Positions 10,701 through 19,462 of a DNA stretch of 42,069 bases are shown here, piece by piece. How positions within the stretch are numbered: the first letter of the stretch is position 1; every line of letters starts with the position of its first letter. Source of the stretch: Porphyromonadaceae bacterium CG2_30_38_12 (GTDB lineage: Bacteria; Bacteroidota; Bacteroidia; Bacteroidales; Paludibacteraceae); NCBI GenBank assembly GCA_001873635.1, contig MNZK01000026.1:1-42069 (forward strand), read 5' to 3'. The notes under the pieces are model-generated. The model made no database searches. It saw only the letters and a program-made list of their open reading frames with translations, and was not told the origin of the DNA. The position numbers were made by a program, and so were the translations under genes.

Positions 10701-11518
10701 TTCGATAAATTATTAATTGTCATTTCTATCTTTAGCTCTGCATTCCGATAATTTTCGTCTAAATCGGTAGTTGCATACCAATCTGAAATTTGTATATTGG
10801 GCTTTGCATACAGCCACACATCGTCGAAAACGCCCGCCATACGCCAATAATCCTGACACTCAAGGTACACACCGTCTGAGTATTTAATAACTTTTACGGC
10901 AAGCAGGTTTTTGCCGGAGTTCACAAATTCAGTAATGTCATACTCAGCAGGTTCTTGCGCGCCTTCGTTGTAGCCCACTTCTTGTCCGTTTACCCATACA
11001 AACGAAGCTGAGGCTGTTTTTTCCATGCGCAAATAGATGCGTTTTCCTTTCCAGTTGGAAGGCACACTAAAGCTTTTGCGATACAAACCGGTGGGGTTAT
11101 ATTCGCGTGGGACGAAGGGTGGATTTGATTGGAAAGGATGAACTTCATTTCGAAACAGTGGGTCGCCAAAACCTTGCATCTCCCAGTTGGATGGAACATT
11201 AATGAGTGACCATTTTTTGTCGTTATATGCATGTGTAAAAAATTCCATTGGTGCATCTTCGGGCGTGTTGGAAAAATTAAATTTCCACATGCCGTTGAGC
11301 GATATGGCATGTGGAGAGTTCACTTTATTATAATTAAGTGCTTCTTTTACTGAATTATAGCTAAAGCAGCGCGTGTGAGCTTCGGTCTGATTCAATTTGA
11401 ACAACTCAACATTCTCAATAAAATGATAAATATCATTAAATTGCGATTGTTGTTTTTGTGCTGCAATGCGTAAACTTACTATACAAAATAATACTAAAAT
11501 TGTTCTTTTTGTAGTCAT
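7749..11518 (-). CDS. GH2 beta-galactosidase-like enzyme with internal LamG domain, frameshifted
   Basis: With one base restored the gene encodes about 1256 residues. The ATG at 11516-11518 starts MTTKRTILVLFCIVSLRIAAQ, a signal peptide; the upstream in-frame start is only a TTG. The first frame holds the GH2 sugar-binding and Ig-like domains and the acid/base E in WSAGNESGEG. It runs out of frame after VDSRP. The second frame resumes with LFMDEYLSVAGNGGGG, whose E is the predicted nucleophile. The break is at a C4 run (9890-9893), about four codons before the nucleophile, so the unrepaired product lacks it. A concanavalin-like LamG domain (about 9240-9670, motifs LTVSIWVYP and WHHITAVYNG) is inserted after the barrel and is followed by the beta-galactosidase C-terminal domains. 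It is preceded by the SGNH gene with a 31-bp gap. Confidence 0.88.
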
Positions 11519-11549
11519 TTGAACGTTAATAATTATGGGATACAATCAA

Positions 11550-12254
11550 CTATTTTCTTGGTTTATGTTTCAGTGCTAGCTTGATGGCTTTCTGAGCAAG
11601 TGGTTCCATCACTGCGTATCCTGCTGCGGTACAATGAACTCCATCGTTGGTTAATTCTGCTTTCATGCCGTGCTTTTCGTTTGCCATTGGAGTGAAATAA
11701 TCCAGATAGATAAAACCTTTTTTTTCGCAGTAGGTATTAATCCAAGCGTTTAATGTTATAATTTTCTCGGCTGGTTCTAAGCCCTTTTTCCAAGGATAAT
11801 CTAAGACTGGCAATACTGACGAAAGTACCACCCTAATTCCATTTGCATTGGCTAATTCTGCCATTGAAGCTAAATTGTCTTGAATCATTTCGAGTGTAGA
11901 AGTACCTGTATTACCTGCTATATCATTCGTGCCTGCAAGAATAACGACAACTTTTGGTTGAAGTGAAATAACATCCTGGCGAAAACGAACAAGCATTTGA
12001 GGTGTTGTTTGTCCGCTGATACCACGACAAATGTATGGATTGTTTGTGAAAAATTCAGGACTGCTATTTTTCCAAGCTTCTGTAATGGAATTTCCCATGA
12101 AAACAACACGCTTTTCGCCATTAACTGGTGATTTTAGCAAAGAATTTTCTGCCTTGTAACGATTTAAATCAGGCCAATCCTGAGCGTTTACGAATAGGGA
12201 ACTAAGTAATAATGTACTTGTAAAAAGTAATTTAATTGTTTTTTTAGAGTTCAT
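11550..12254 (-). CDS. Secreted SGNH/GDSL hydrolase (probable carbohydrate esterase)
   Basis: The 234-residue protein has a signal peptide (about 1-24, ends VNAQ) and all four SGNH blocks: the nucleophile S56 in FMGNSIT, G81 in GISGQTT, N110 in LAGTNDI, and D204/H207 in NDGVHCTAAGY. The length is typical of a single-domain family member. Such enzymes in PULs usually remove acetyl or other acyl groups from the glycan so that exo-glycosidases can proceed; that role here is inference. It starts the GH2-GH38-GH2 gene group and ends 31 bp before the next ATG. A lysophospholipase- or PAF-acetylhydrolase-like role is the main alternative. Confidence 0.92.
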   Translation of the reverse strand: MNSKKTIKLLFTSTLLLSSLFVNAQDWPDLNRYKAENSLLKSPVNGEKRVVFMGNSITEAWKNSSPEFFTNNPYICRGISGQTTPQMLVRFRQDVISLQPKVVVILAGTNDIAGNTGTSTLEMIQDNLASMAELANANGIRVVLSSVLPVLDYPWKKGLEPAEKIITLNAWINTYCEKKGFIYLDYFTPMANEKHGMKAELTNDGVHCTAAGYAVMEPLAQKAIKLALKHKPRK

Positions 12255-12276
12255 GTGTTTATAGTTTTGTAAATTG

Positions 12277-12308
12277 TAAATTTGTTAATTTGTTAATTTG
12301 TTAATTTG
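12277..12308. repeat. Tandem repeat TTAATTTG x3 plus a variant unit
   Basis: Three exact 8-bp units TTAATTTG occupy 12285-12308, preceded by one variant unit TAAATTTG at 12277-12284. It lies 22 bp upstream of the SGNH start codon, inside its likely leader or promoter region, and between that gene and the transposase remnant. Copy number could vary by slippage. Confidence 0.8.
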
Positions 12309-12373
12309 AAAATTCTATGTAGCAACAACTTAATAATATACGTCAAAATTTACTAAGTAAATGGAGTGAAATA

Positions 12374-13326
12374 ATGTCGTATTTCTATAATAAAAACAAA
12401 GAATTGGAACGCGGATTTTCGCTGATTAAGCGGATGCAAAAGAACGGATTTATATATCGCTTTCAGCGATATGATTTTCATATATGGCTTCCTACTTCGA
12501 TGCACTTTGAATGTAAATCCTGTCATTGCCGCAGGTCTTTACGTTCAGGCACTATTATGCACGGTTCTAAATTGCCCTTTTTATATTGGTTTAAAGCCAT
12601 TCATTTGTTCACAAGCACCAAAAAGAACTTTTCAGCTTCTGAGATGCAACGACAATTGGGTCATAAACGTTATCAACCCATTTGAGAAATGCTTCATAAA
12701 ATCCGTAGCGTAATGGGACAACGCGATGCCCAATATACTTTGTCGGGAATGATAGAACTTGATGAAGGCTTTTTCTCCACCGAACGAGATGAAAATGAAA
12801 AAACCGAACCTTTGAAACGTGGACGAGGCAGTCAGAAGAAAAGCAAAGTGCTTGTAATGGTCGAAAGTCAGCAGGTTGAAAACCCAAAAAACCAAAACGG
12901 GTCAATCATTTGAAAATGATAGTCATTCCTGACTTAAAAGCAAAAACGATAGACCAAAAAGCAACCATATCGATAGATAAGGATGCAAAAATCACAACTG
13001 ACGGATCTAACTCATACACGAATTTCAAAGACCATTTTGCTCAACACGATGCTTCCGTTGTTTTACCTGAAGAAATTGCTAAAGTTCTTCCTTGGGTGCA
13101 CATAGCCATAAGTAATGCAAAATCTTTACTTACGGAAATGTATCACGGCATAAAATCAGAATTCCTACAAGGGTATTTGAATGAATTTTGCTACCAATTC
13201 AATCGAACTTAAATACCACTTGACCCTTTTGATAGATTACTCGCGCTTACTACTTCGTACAAATCGAACTTTAAGCATATAACATACAGAAAAGTGAAAA
13301 TTCAAAACTGCATACTTTGCGGATAA
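12374..13326 (+). pseudogene. IS1595-family (ISXO2-like) transposase, inactivated
   Basis: This is the only large decayed gene on the plus strand. Segments match an IS1595-type transposase: the second zinc-ribbon knuckle FECKSCHCRRSLRSGTIMHG, then FSASEMQRQLGHKRYQPI, the acidic motif GMIELDEGFFS, TTDGSNSYTNFKDHF, and LPWVHIAISNAKSLL. Three lesions are visible. A TGA at 12683-12685 replaces the usual Trp after YQPI. A frame change occurs near 12905. A TAA at 13210-13212 interrupts NR-T-stop-IPLDPFDRLL, after which the frame continues to 13326. The first CxxC knuckle is also absent. Clear terminal inverted repeats or a target duplication could not be found. The remnant separates the GH78 gene from the SGNH-GH2-GH38-GH2 group. 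Confidence 0.88.
12454..12472. repeat. Perfect hairpin inside the transposase remnant
   Basis: ATATCGCT, loop TTC, AGCGATAT form a perfect 8-bp stem with a 3-nt loop. It lies exactly where the first zinc-ribbon CxxC of the transposase should be encoded (reading IYRFQRYDFHIWL). Its geometry is the same as the hairpins at 984-1112 and 380-396. Confidence 0.7.
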
Positions 13327-13472
13327 TCATTTTAATTTTTAATTCAATGAACAGAGCTTTTTAGTCCTGTTTTTTGTTTTCATTCCAAAAGTAAGCCTCC
13401 TTATCAGAAAACCAGCATTGTCTGAGGGTCGTTTATACGTATTCGTTCTCGCTCTATTTCTTCTGCAATTAA

Positions 13473-15782
13473 TTACTTAGCAACAAATTGCCATTCGCCA
13501 GAAGAAACTTCAAACCCAATCCTATCTTTAGGAAAATGTAAAGATGGTGCAGCGATTTTCTTTAAATACGTACCATTTTTCCAAACTATTTTTCCATTTA
13601 ATTTAATTCTTTTAATTCCTGAAGCAGGTACGCCTATAACAGATGAAGTTGAAGCAGGAACAGTTACTTTTATTTCCATACCAGAAGCATGTATTTGGAC
13701 AGAAGAGCGAATTGTTCCTTTCACAGTTTCAACGGTTGCCGATGCTTCAGTAAGGCTTCCCAGTTGTGGTATTACCTGGAACAAATCAAAGCCAGGTTTT
13801 ATGGGAGCAATCCCACAAACGTATTGAGACAAAATGGTCAATCCACCACCACTCCACGCATGATTCACCGTTCCACCTCCGAATCCTTCAACACCTATAC
13901 CCCATCCTTCGAAAAGAGTAGTGAAATTAGTGTTATTTACCATTCCGGAAAAACGTTTTTGATGTCGCTGCATCGCTTCTTTTTCATAGCCCATTTGCAT
14001 CATGGCCTCAAATACATATTTTTCCATGTATGGGCTAGCATGTTCCTCGGTCTGAAAAATATTCAACAAAGCTGGATACTTTCCAGGATCAGCAATACCG
14101 GAAACTACAGCCAATGCCTGAGTACGGTCATCCGTTTTGCCATTATACGTTGGATTACGATAGGCTGTTCCGTTCCAAAATTGTTTGTTGAAAGACACTT
14201 TAAAGTTAGACATAAATTCAGCATAATTAACTGCATCATCCGTTTTACCAAGCTCATTGGCCATGTTATGCATCCCTTTTATAGCCAAATAATACCAAAG
14301 ATTTTCTATTAGCAGCATATCGCAGTTTTCGCCCCAGTCGCCCCAACTCCAATCACCGCCACGGAATTTCATCGTTCCTTGCCCATCTACCTGCCAAAGA
14401 CCCAAGTACCTTTTTGCACCATCGTAAAGATCTGCAATGGTTTGTTTATCACCAGTGTATTGGTAATAAGTCCAAAGCCCGTAATAACCGATGGTAACAA
14501 GTGACTGACATGGAAGTTCCGTATTCCAATTTCCGGCAGGTACAGGTGCAAACAAGCTGCCATTTGTCCTTTGCCATCCGAACAGTTCATACAGCCATTT
14601 TTTTGTAAGCGCATGGCTTGAAGGTGAAAGGGCATAAAACGATTCACCAGCCTCATTCACAGCGTCTCCAGTCCATTGAGCCCTTTCCCTGTCGGGGCAA
14701 TCCATATAGCTATCGCGCATTGTAAGATAAAGGGTTCGATTGGCTTTTTCCCATAATTTGTTGAAAAAGGGATTGGAACAGTGAAAGCTACCAGCAAATT
14801 CGGTGTCGTAGCCAGACTCACGGTATTTTAAATCGAGTATCTTTACTCCTTTGGGAATAATATAATACATCTTATGCCCGTTTAACCAACCCAGACTTTC
14901 GAATTCCTGAACGCCATTTTTAGAAATATATTCGGCTCTTATTCCACCAGCCCCACCATTGAAATAGAGATAATTGTCTGTACAAATTGTAATCTTTTTC
15001 CCCTCGGGTGCATCAATCTTGAGGTAGGGGGTAACCTGCATGTTGTATGGTAGTTCACAAATAATTGTGTCGTAGGTTTGCGAAACTCCAGAAACGTTTT
15101 GTTGAAGATAGTTTTTTAATCCAAAATCCTTCAACAAAGGAATGGGGCGCACTACCAGTTTGTTCCAGGGATAATCACCCGCTTCCCCCAAAACCATTGC
15201 TCCAGACAATTTTTTTTCGATGTAGTTCTCAGCCTGCCAAGTACCGATGTCTTTGCGTGCATCATATAAGATACTAGATTCTGACAATCTGAAATTGGAC
15301 AGTGGTTCATCTGCTGTCTGATAAGCTCTTAGGAGTGAACATTCCCACGAGTTGTTACTCAGCAATTCAAAATCCGGCGATTGACAATCGAAAATCATCC
15401 CCGCCCTACCACTACTTTTGTGCGAAAACCCATCTTTACCGAAATACCAAACCAATATGGCAACAGTATTCTTGCCTGATTTCAATAATGGTGCAATATC
15501 CACCTCATCATAATAAGTATCCAATGGATTTGGTCCACGTTTTAATCCACCTTCAAATACAATCATTTGTCCATTTATCCACATCCAGTATTTGCTGTCC
15601 ACAGCAATTCGGGCAATAGCCTTTTCGGGTTTGGTTTTTATCTCGACAGTTTTCCTATAAGCCAACCACGTATTAGTGGCACTTTGGCACTCCATAGAAG
15701 AAATCCATTGGGCTTTCCATACTTGAGCTTGAGCAAAGATTAAATTTATTGTGAAAATTACTGAAAATAATATTTTTTTCAT
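13473..15782 (-). CDS. GH78 alpha-L-rhamnosidase, secreted
   Basis: The 769-residue protein has a signal peptide (about 1-19, ends AQAQ), an N-terminal beta-sandwich region (VWKAQWISS; KYWMWINGQMIVFEGG), an (alpha/alpha)6 catalytic barrel and a C-terminal beta-sandwich. The GH78 acid motif is present as DCPDRERAQWTGDA, with E366 as the expected general acid. The downstream E625 in TTLFEGWG is the likely base, followed by NHAWSGGG. It would release terminal alpha-L-rhamnose, as found in rhamnogalacturonans, arabinogalactan side chains and gums. It is 144 bp downstream of GH92 and is the last gene before the transposase remnant. The 146 bp between 13327 and 13472 hold nothing recognisable. Confidence 0.94.
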   Translation of the reverse strand: MKKILFSVIFTINLIFAQAQVWKAQWISSMECQSATNTWLAYRKTVEIKTKPEKAIARIAVDSKYWMWINGQMIVFEGGLKRGPNPLDTYYDEVDIAPLLKSGKNTVAILVWYFGKDGFSHKSSGRAGMIFDCQSPDFELLSNNSWECSLLRAYQTADEPLSNFRLSESSILYDARKDIGTWQAENYIEKKLSGAMVLGEAGDYPWNKLVVRPIPLLKDFGLKNYLQQNVSGVSQTYDTIICELPYNMQVTPYLKIDAPEGKKITICTDNYLYFNGGAGGIRAEYISKNGVQEFESLGWLNGHKMYYIIPKGVKILDLKYRESGYDTEFAGSFHCSNPFFNKLWEKANRTLYLTMRDSYMDCPDRERAQWTGDAVNEAGESFYALSPSSHALTKKWLYELFGWQRTNGSLFAPVPAGNWNTELPCQSLVTIGYYGLWTYYQYTGDKQTIADLYDGAKRYLGLWQVDGQGTMKFRGGDWSWGDWGENCDMLLIENLWYYLAIKGMHNMANELGKTDDAVNYAEFMSNFKVSFNKQFWNGTAYRNPTYNGKTDDRTQALAVVSGIADPGKYPALLNIFQTEEHASPYMEKYVFEAMMQMGYEKEAMQRHQKRFSGMVNNTNFTTLFEGWGIGVEGFGGGTVNHAWSGGGLTILSQYVCGIAPIKPGFDLFQVIPQLGSLTEASATVETVKGTIRSSVQIHASGMEIKVTVPASTSSVIGVPASGIKRIKLNGKIVWKNGTYLKKIAAPSLHFPKDRIGFEVSSGEWQFVAK

Positions 15783-15926
15783 ACTTTTAAAATATGGTCA
15801 TTTCTAAGTTATAAATTGAGATAATTTTTAATTTTAATCTCTTTATTGGTTTACTTTAAAAATGCTTTTTTCCAACAAAATTGCCGGTATTATTTGTAGG
15901 AAGTTCTATAAGCATTTTATCTCGAT

Positions 15927-18188
15927 TCATTCCAAAAATGATTCTAAATTCATTGAAAACACCATTCCCTTTTTATCCGACATGGTAAATTCCAGTTTTC
16001 CACCTTCCAGCAGTTGTTGGTGGGTGATAGATCCATTGTTATAATCTTTTCCGTTCAATTTCACTTTTTCAATGTAGATATTTTTATCTCCAAAGTTCTT
16101 AGCTTTTACAGCAAATGTCCTCTTATTGGGCAGATTTATAGCAACTTCCGCGAATTCAGGCGTTCCAAATACATATTTCCCATCAGCAGGATTGACCGGA
16201 TAAAAGCCCAATACACTGAAAACATACCAAGCCGACATTTGTCCCATGTCCTCATTTCCACAAAGTCCATCAGGTTTATTGGAATACAAGGTGCTCATTA
16301 TTTCGTGAATTCGTTCTTGCGTTTTCCAAGGTTGGTCCACAAAATTGTAGAGGTACGCCACGTGATGACTCGGTTCATTTCCATGCGCATACTCGCCAAT
16401 CAAACCCGAAACATCAATCGGTTTGCCTTCCAAACTGGAGGTTTCTACTGTGAATAAAGCATCTATTTTATTTGCCAAAGCTTGTTTGCCACCAAAAATT
16501 TCAATTAATCCGGGAACATCGTGTGGCACAAAAAGCGAATACTGCCAAGAATTTCCTTCTACGAAATCGCATTTTTCGTACGAAGCGAAAGTGGGGTCAA
16601 AAGGCTCTACAAAATTTCCTTTGGCATTTTTACCACGCATAAACTGTGTGTTTTTGTCGAACACATTCCGGTAGGCTTGCGACCTTTTGGTGAAATAGGC
16701 ATAATCTTCTGTTTTGCCTAATGCTTTTGCCATCTGAGCAATACACCAATCATCATACGCATATTCCAGCGTTTTTGAAACCGATTTGTTTTCTAAGTCG
16801 GTAGGAATGTAATTGTACTTTTTCAAGAACTGAATGCCAAAAGTATCTTGCATGGCACTGGTTTTCATGGCTTCGTACGCTTTGTTCACGTCAAACCCTT
16901 TAATACCCTTGAAGTAAGCGTCCGCAATTACCGGAATGGAATGATAGCCAATCATGCAGTTGGTTTCGCTGCTGCAAAGTGGCCAAATTGGGAGCAATCC
17001 ATATTGGTCGTATTGTGCCAACATGCTGTTAATCATATCGGGAACCATTTGAGGCTGAACAATGGTAAGCAGCGGATTCAATGCCCTGAAAGTGTCCCAA
17101 AGCGAAAGTCCCGTGTAATTAGTAAAGTTATCGGCCGTATGAATTTGTTTGTCAAACCCACGGTATCGTTTGTCGGTATCACTGTAGGTATATGGTGCTA
17201 TACACGAATGGTATAAAGCAGTATAGAAGGTTTCCAGCTTTTCGCGGTTGTCGGATTTTACGGTGAATGATTGCAGTATTTTTTCCCATTTTTGCTCGGC
17301 TTGTTGTTTCACTTCGGCAAAATCCCAATTCGCAATTTCGGTATCCACATTTTTCAATGCACCATCAATATCTACTTCCGAAATACCCACTTTCGATTGT
17401 AAGGGTTGATTATTTTCTGATTGAAACGTCAATGCCACTTTCACATCTTTTCCGGTAGCATCGGTTTTATTGTCGGCTAATTTTCCATCCACAAAAAGCT
17501 GAATATCATTAATTTTTTTAGAAAAACGAGCAGCAAAAAACACCTCGTGATTGACCCAGTCTTTTTCTTGTTTCTCGCCCCAACCTCTCGATTTGCGTGA
17601 GCCAACTATCAAACTGTCATTTACAATCTTCAAATTTCCGTAAGAAATAATATCCGATTTTAGGCTGTGAAAAAGGTCAATCATCACCTTTTGTTCACTT
17701 TTTTCGGGATAAGAATATTGGTGAAAACCAGCACGTGTGGAAGCGGTCAATTCTACTTCAATCTTGTATTTGTCGAGCAATACTTTATAATATCCCGGCG
17801 AAGCAATTTCGTTTTTGTGCGAAAATGGCGACCTATACCCTTTTTCAGGATTTTCGCGAGTTCCGGCTTCAAAATTGGTTTCACCTGTAAATGGCATAAA
17901 CAACACATCGAGCAGTTCGCCACGCCCCGTTCCACTCAAATGGGTATGACTAAAACCGATGATGCTACTGTCGGAATAATGATAACCGGAGCACCAATCC
18001 CAACCTTCGGTATGGGTATCGGGACTAAGTTGCACCATTCCAAACGGAACCGTGGCTCCGGGAAATGTATGCCCGTGACCGGCAGTCCCGATAAAAGGAT
18101 TTACATACTCCGTAAGGTTTGATTTTGAATTCTTACACGAAGTGAATACAAAAATTGAGATAACTGAAAAAAAAATTATTCGTTTCAT
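15927..18188 (-). CDS. GH92 exo-alpha-mannosidase, lipoprotein
   Basis: The 753-residue protein starts MKRIIFFSVISIFVFTSC, a lipoprotein signal with the lipidated Cys at 18. GH92 signature blocks follow in order: NPFIGTAGHGHTFPGATVPF, GWDWCSGYHYSD, GFSHTHLSGTGRGE, GNEPSHHVAYLYNF, and CGNEDMGQMSAWYVFS. GH92 enzymes are calcium-dependent inverting exo-alpha-mannosidases. Linkage specificity (1,2, 1,3, 1,4 or 1,6) cannot be read from these motifs. The ATG lies 14 bp after the GH27 stop, so the two are surely co-transcribed. Membrane anchoring suggests action at the inner face of the outer membrane or on the cell surface. Confidence 0.95.
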   Translation of the reverse strand: MKRIIFFSVISIFVFTSCKNSKSNLTEYVNPFIGTAGHGHTFPGATVPFGMVQLSPDTHTEGWDWCSGYHYSDSSIIGFSHTHLSGTGRGELLDVLFMPFTGETNFEAGTRENPEKGYRSPFSHKNEIASPGYYKVLLDKYKIEVELTASTRAGFHQYSYPEKSEQKVMIDLFHSLKSDIISYGNLKIVNDSLIVGSRKSRGWGEKQEKDWVNHEVFFAARFSKKINDIQLFVDGKLADNKTDATGKDVKVALTFQSENNQPLQSKVGISEVDIDGALKNVDTEIANWDFAEVKQQAEQKWEKILQSFTVKSDNREKLETFYTALYHSCIAPYTYSDTDKRYRGFDKQIHTADNFTNYTGLSLWDTFRALNPLLTIVQPQMVPDMINSMLAQYDQYGLLPIWPLCSSETNCMIGYHSIPVIADAYFKGIKGFDVNKAYEAMKTSAMQDTFGIQFLKKYNYIPTDLENKSVSKTLEYAYDDWCIAQMAKALGKTEDYAYFTKRSQAYRNVFDKNTQFMRGKNAKGNFVEPFDPTFASYEKCDFVEGNSWQYSLFVPHDVPGLIEIFGGKQALANKIDALFTVETSSLEGKPIDVSGLIGEYAHGNEPSHHVAYLYNFVDQPWKTQERIHEIMSTLYSNKPDGLCGNEDMGQMSAWYVFSVLGFYPVNPADGKYVFGTPEFAEVAINLPNKRTFAVKAKNFGDKNIYIEKVKLNGKDYNNGSITHQQLLEGGKLEFTMSDKKGMVFSMNLESFLE

Positions 18189-18202
18189 ATTGATAAATAT
18201 GC

Positions 18203-19360
18203 TTATTTTAATATAAAGAATTTTACGGAATGACCTTGTATTTTAAGGGTTTTGGTTGATTTTACCGTACCTGAATTTATTCCATTCCAAACATCAAAAA
18301 GTTGACGATTTTGTTTTATGCCAAGTTCCTTCCAATCAATTTCAAACGTAAATTCTTTATCGTTTCTGTTGAAAAATATTACCGCAGTTCTATTATTCGA
18401 CATTTTTTTGGACCAAACTTCAAAATCACCTTCATCATAAATTTTACTTCCCTGTATGCCCAATTTGTCTTGATTTACTTCAATGGCATATTTATTCAGA
18501 AGGATACTTTTCGTTTTTTCATCCATTTTGCGTAAGTCATTTCCTGTAATTAAAGGAGCTGCTAATAAGCACCAGAAACTGAAATGAGCTTCTTCCTCAT
18601 TGTATGTCATTTTTCCATTTCCAACTTCCAACATATCAGGGTCATTCCAATGTCCGGGTCCGGCAAATTTTTCGAGACCTTCCTGTTTGTCTAAAATCAA
18701 AGCCCATCCCATTCCGCCCCATGACGTCTTGCAATCATAGCAATTAACTATATCTGCTGTAGTGCGCCAAAGATGACCTACATTTTGTGCCCATTTATAA
18801 GGACGACTTGAGCCCCACTCGCATAAACTGAAAACTATTGGGCGACCAGAGTTCGCTAATGCTTTACTCATATCGGTATAAGCCTTAATAGGTTCTATTC
18901 CATCTGTATAGCACCAGTCGTATTTCAAATAATCTACGCCCCACGAAGCATAAGTATTAGCATCAATTACTTCGTAGCCATTTCCACCCGGACGTTTTTC
19001 ACATGTAAGCTTTCCGGCACAGGAATATATCCCGAATTTCAGTCCTTTGGAATGAACGTAATCTGCCAACGCTTTCATCCCCGATGGGAAAAGTGTTGAA
19101 TCAACCACGATTGTACCATCAGCTCTGCGGGCAACCTGCCAACAGTCGTCAATTACGATGTATTCATACCCAACTTTATTCATACCTGTCGAAACCATAG
19201 CATCAGCGGCCACCATAACTATTTTTTCGCTAATATTACAGGCGAATTTGTTCCAACTGTTCCATCCCATTGGTGGAGTGAGGGATAGATTCTGTGTTTT
19301 TTGAGCAAAAACGCTCGTTCCAAAAAATAAGAATAATAAGATTGAAATTTGTTTTTTCAT
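18203..19360 (-). CDS. GH27 alpha-galactosidase (copy 1), secreted
   Basis: This 385-residue enzyme has a signal peptide (about 1-19, ends VFAQ), then the GH27 start block LTPPMGWNSWNKFACN, VIDDCWQ, KFGIYSCAG, and the nucleophile D148 in YLKYDWC. The acid/base region is GHWNDPDMLEVGNG (about 236-249). A short C-terminal beta-sandwich ends the protein. The architecture is minimal, with no binding module. It is a clear paralogue of the gene at 24675-25844, sharing nearly all motif blocks. It would remove terminal alpha-galactose. A beta-L-arabinopyranosidase or alpha-N-acetylgalactosaminidase, also in GH27, are less likely alternatives. Confidence 0.95.
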   Translation of the reverse strand: MKKQISILLFLFFGTSVFAQKTQNLSLTPPMGWNSWNKFACNISEKIVMVAADAMVSTGMNKVGYEYIVIDDCWQVARRADGTIVVDSTLFPSGMKALADYVHSKGLKFGIYSCAGKLTCEKRPGGNGYEVIDANTYASWGVDYLKYDWCYTDGIEPIKAYTDMSKALANSGRPIVFSLCEWGSSRPYKWAQNVGHLWRTTADIVNCYDCKTSWGGMGWALILDKQEGLEKFAGPGHWNDPDMLEVGNGKMTYNEEEAHFSFWCLLAAPLITGNDLRKMDEKTKSILLNKYAIEVNQDKLGIQGSKIYDEGDFEVWSKKMSNNRTAVIFFNRNDKEFTFEIDWKELGIKQNRQLFDVWNGINSGTVKSTKTLKIQGHSVKFFILK

Positions 19361-19410
19361 GATTTTTGTTTATTAAAATTATTGTTTGTTTTAGTGGATT
19401 AACCTTTCTC

Positions 19411-19431
19411 CTTGATACACCATGCATCAAG
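19411..19431 (-). repeat. Intergenic hairpin between the GH28-like and GH27 genes
   Basis: In transcript sense CTTGATGCA, loop TGG, TGTATCAAG pair over nine positions including one G-U. It lies in the 102-bp gap between the GH28-like stop and the GH27 start. No U-run follows it, so it is not a standard terminator; an mRNA-processing or stability hairpin, or another small palindromic repeat, is possible. Confidence 0.5.
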
Positions 19432-19462
19432 TTGCAGGCTTTCTACACGTAGGGGAATTACT

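Noticed and set aside
13689-14312. A 207-codon plus-strand frame inside GH78
   Set aside because: It is antisense to a fully conserved GH78 gene, with no recognisable domain; same for the long plus-strand frames within GH92 and GH2.
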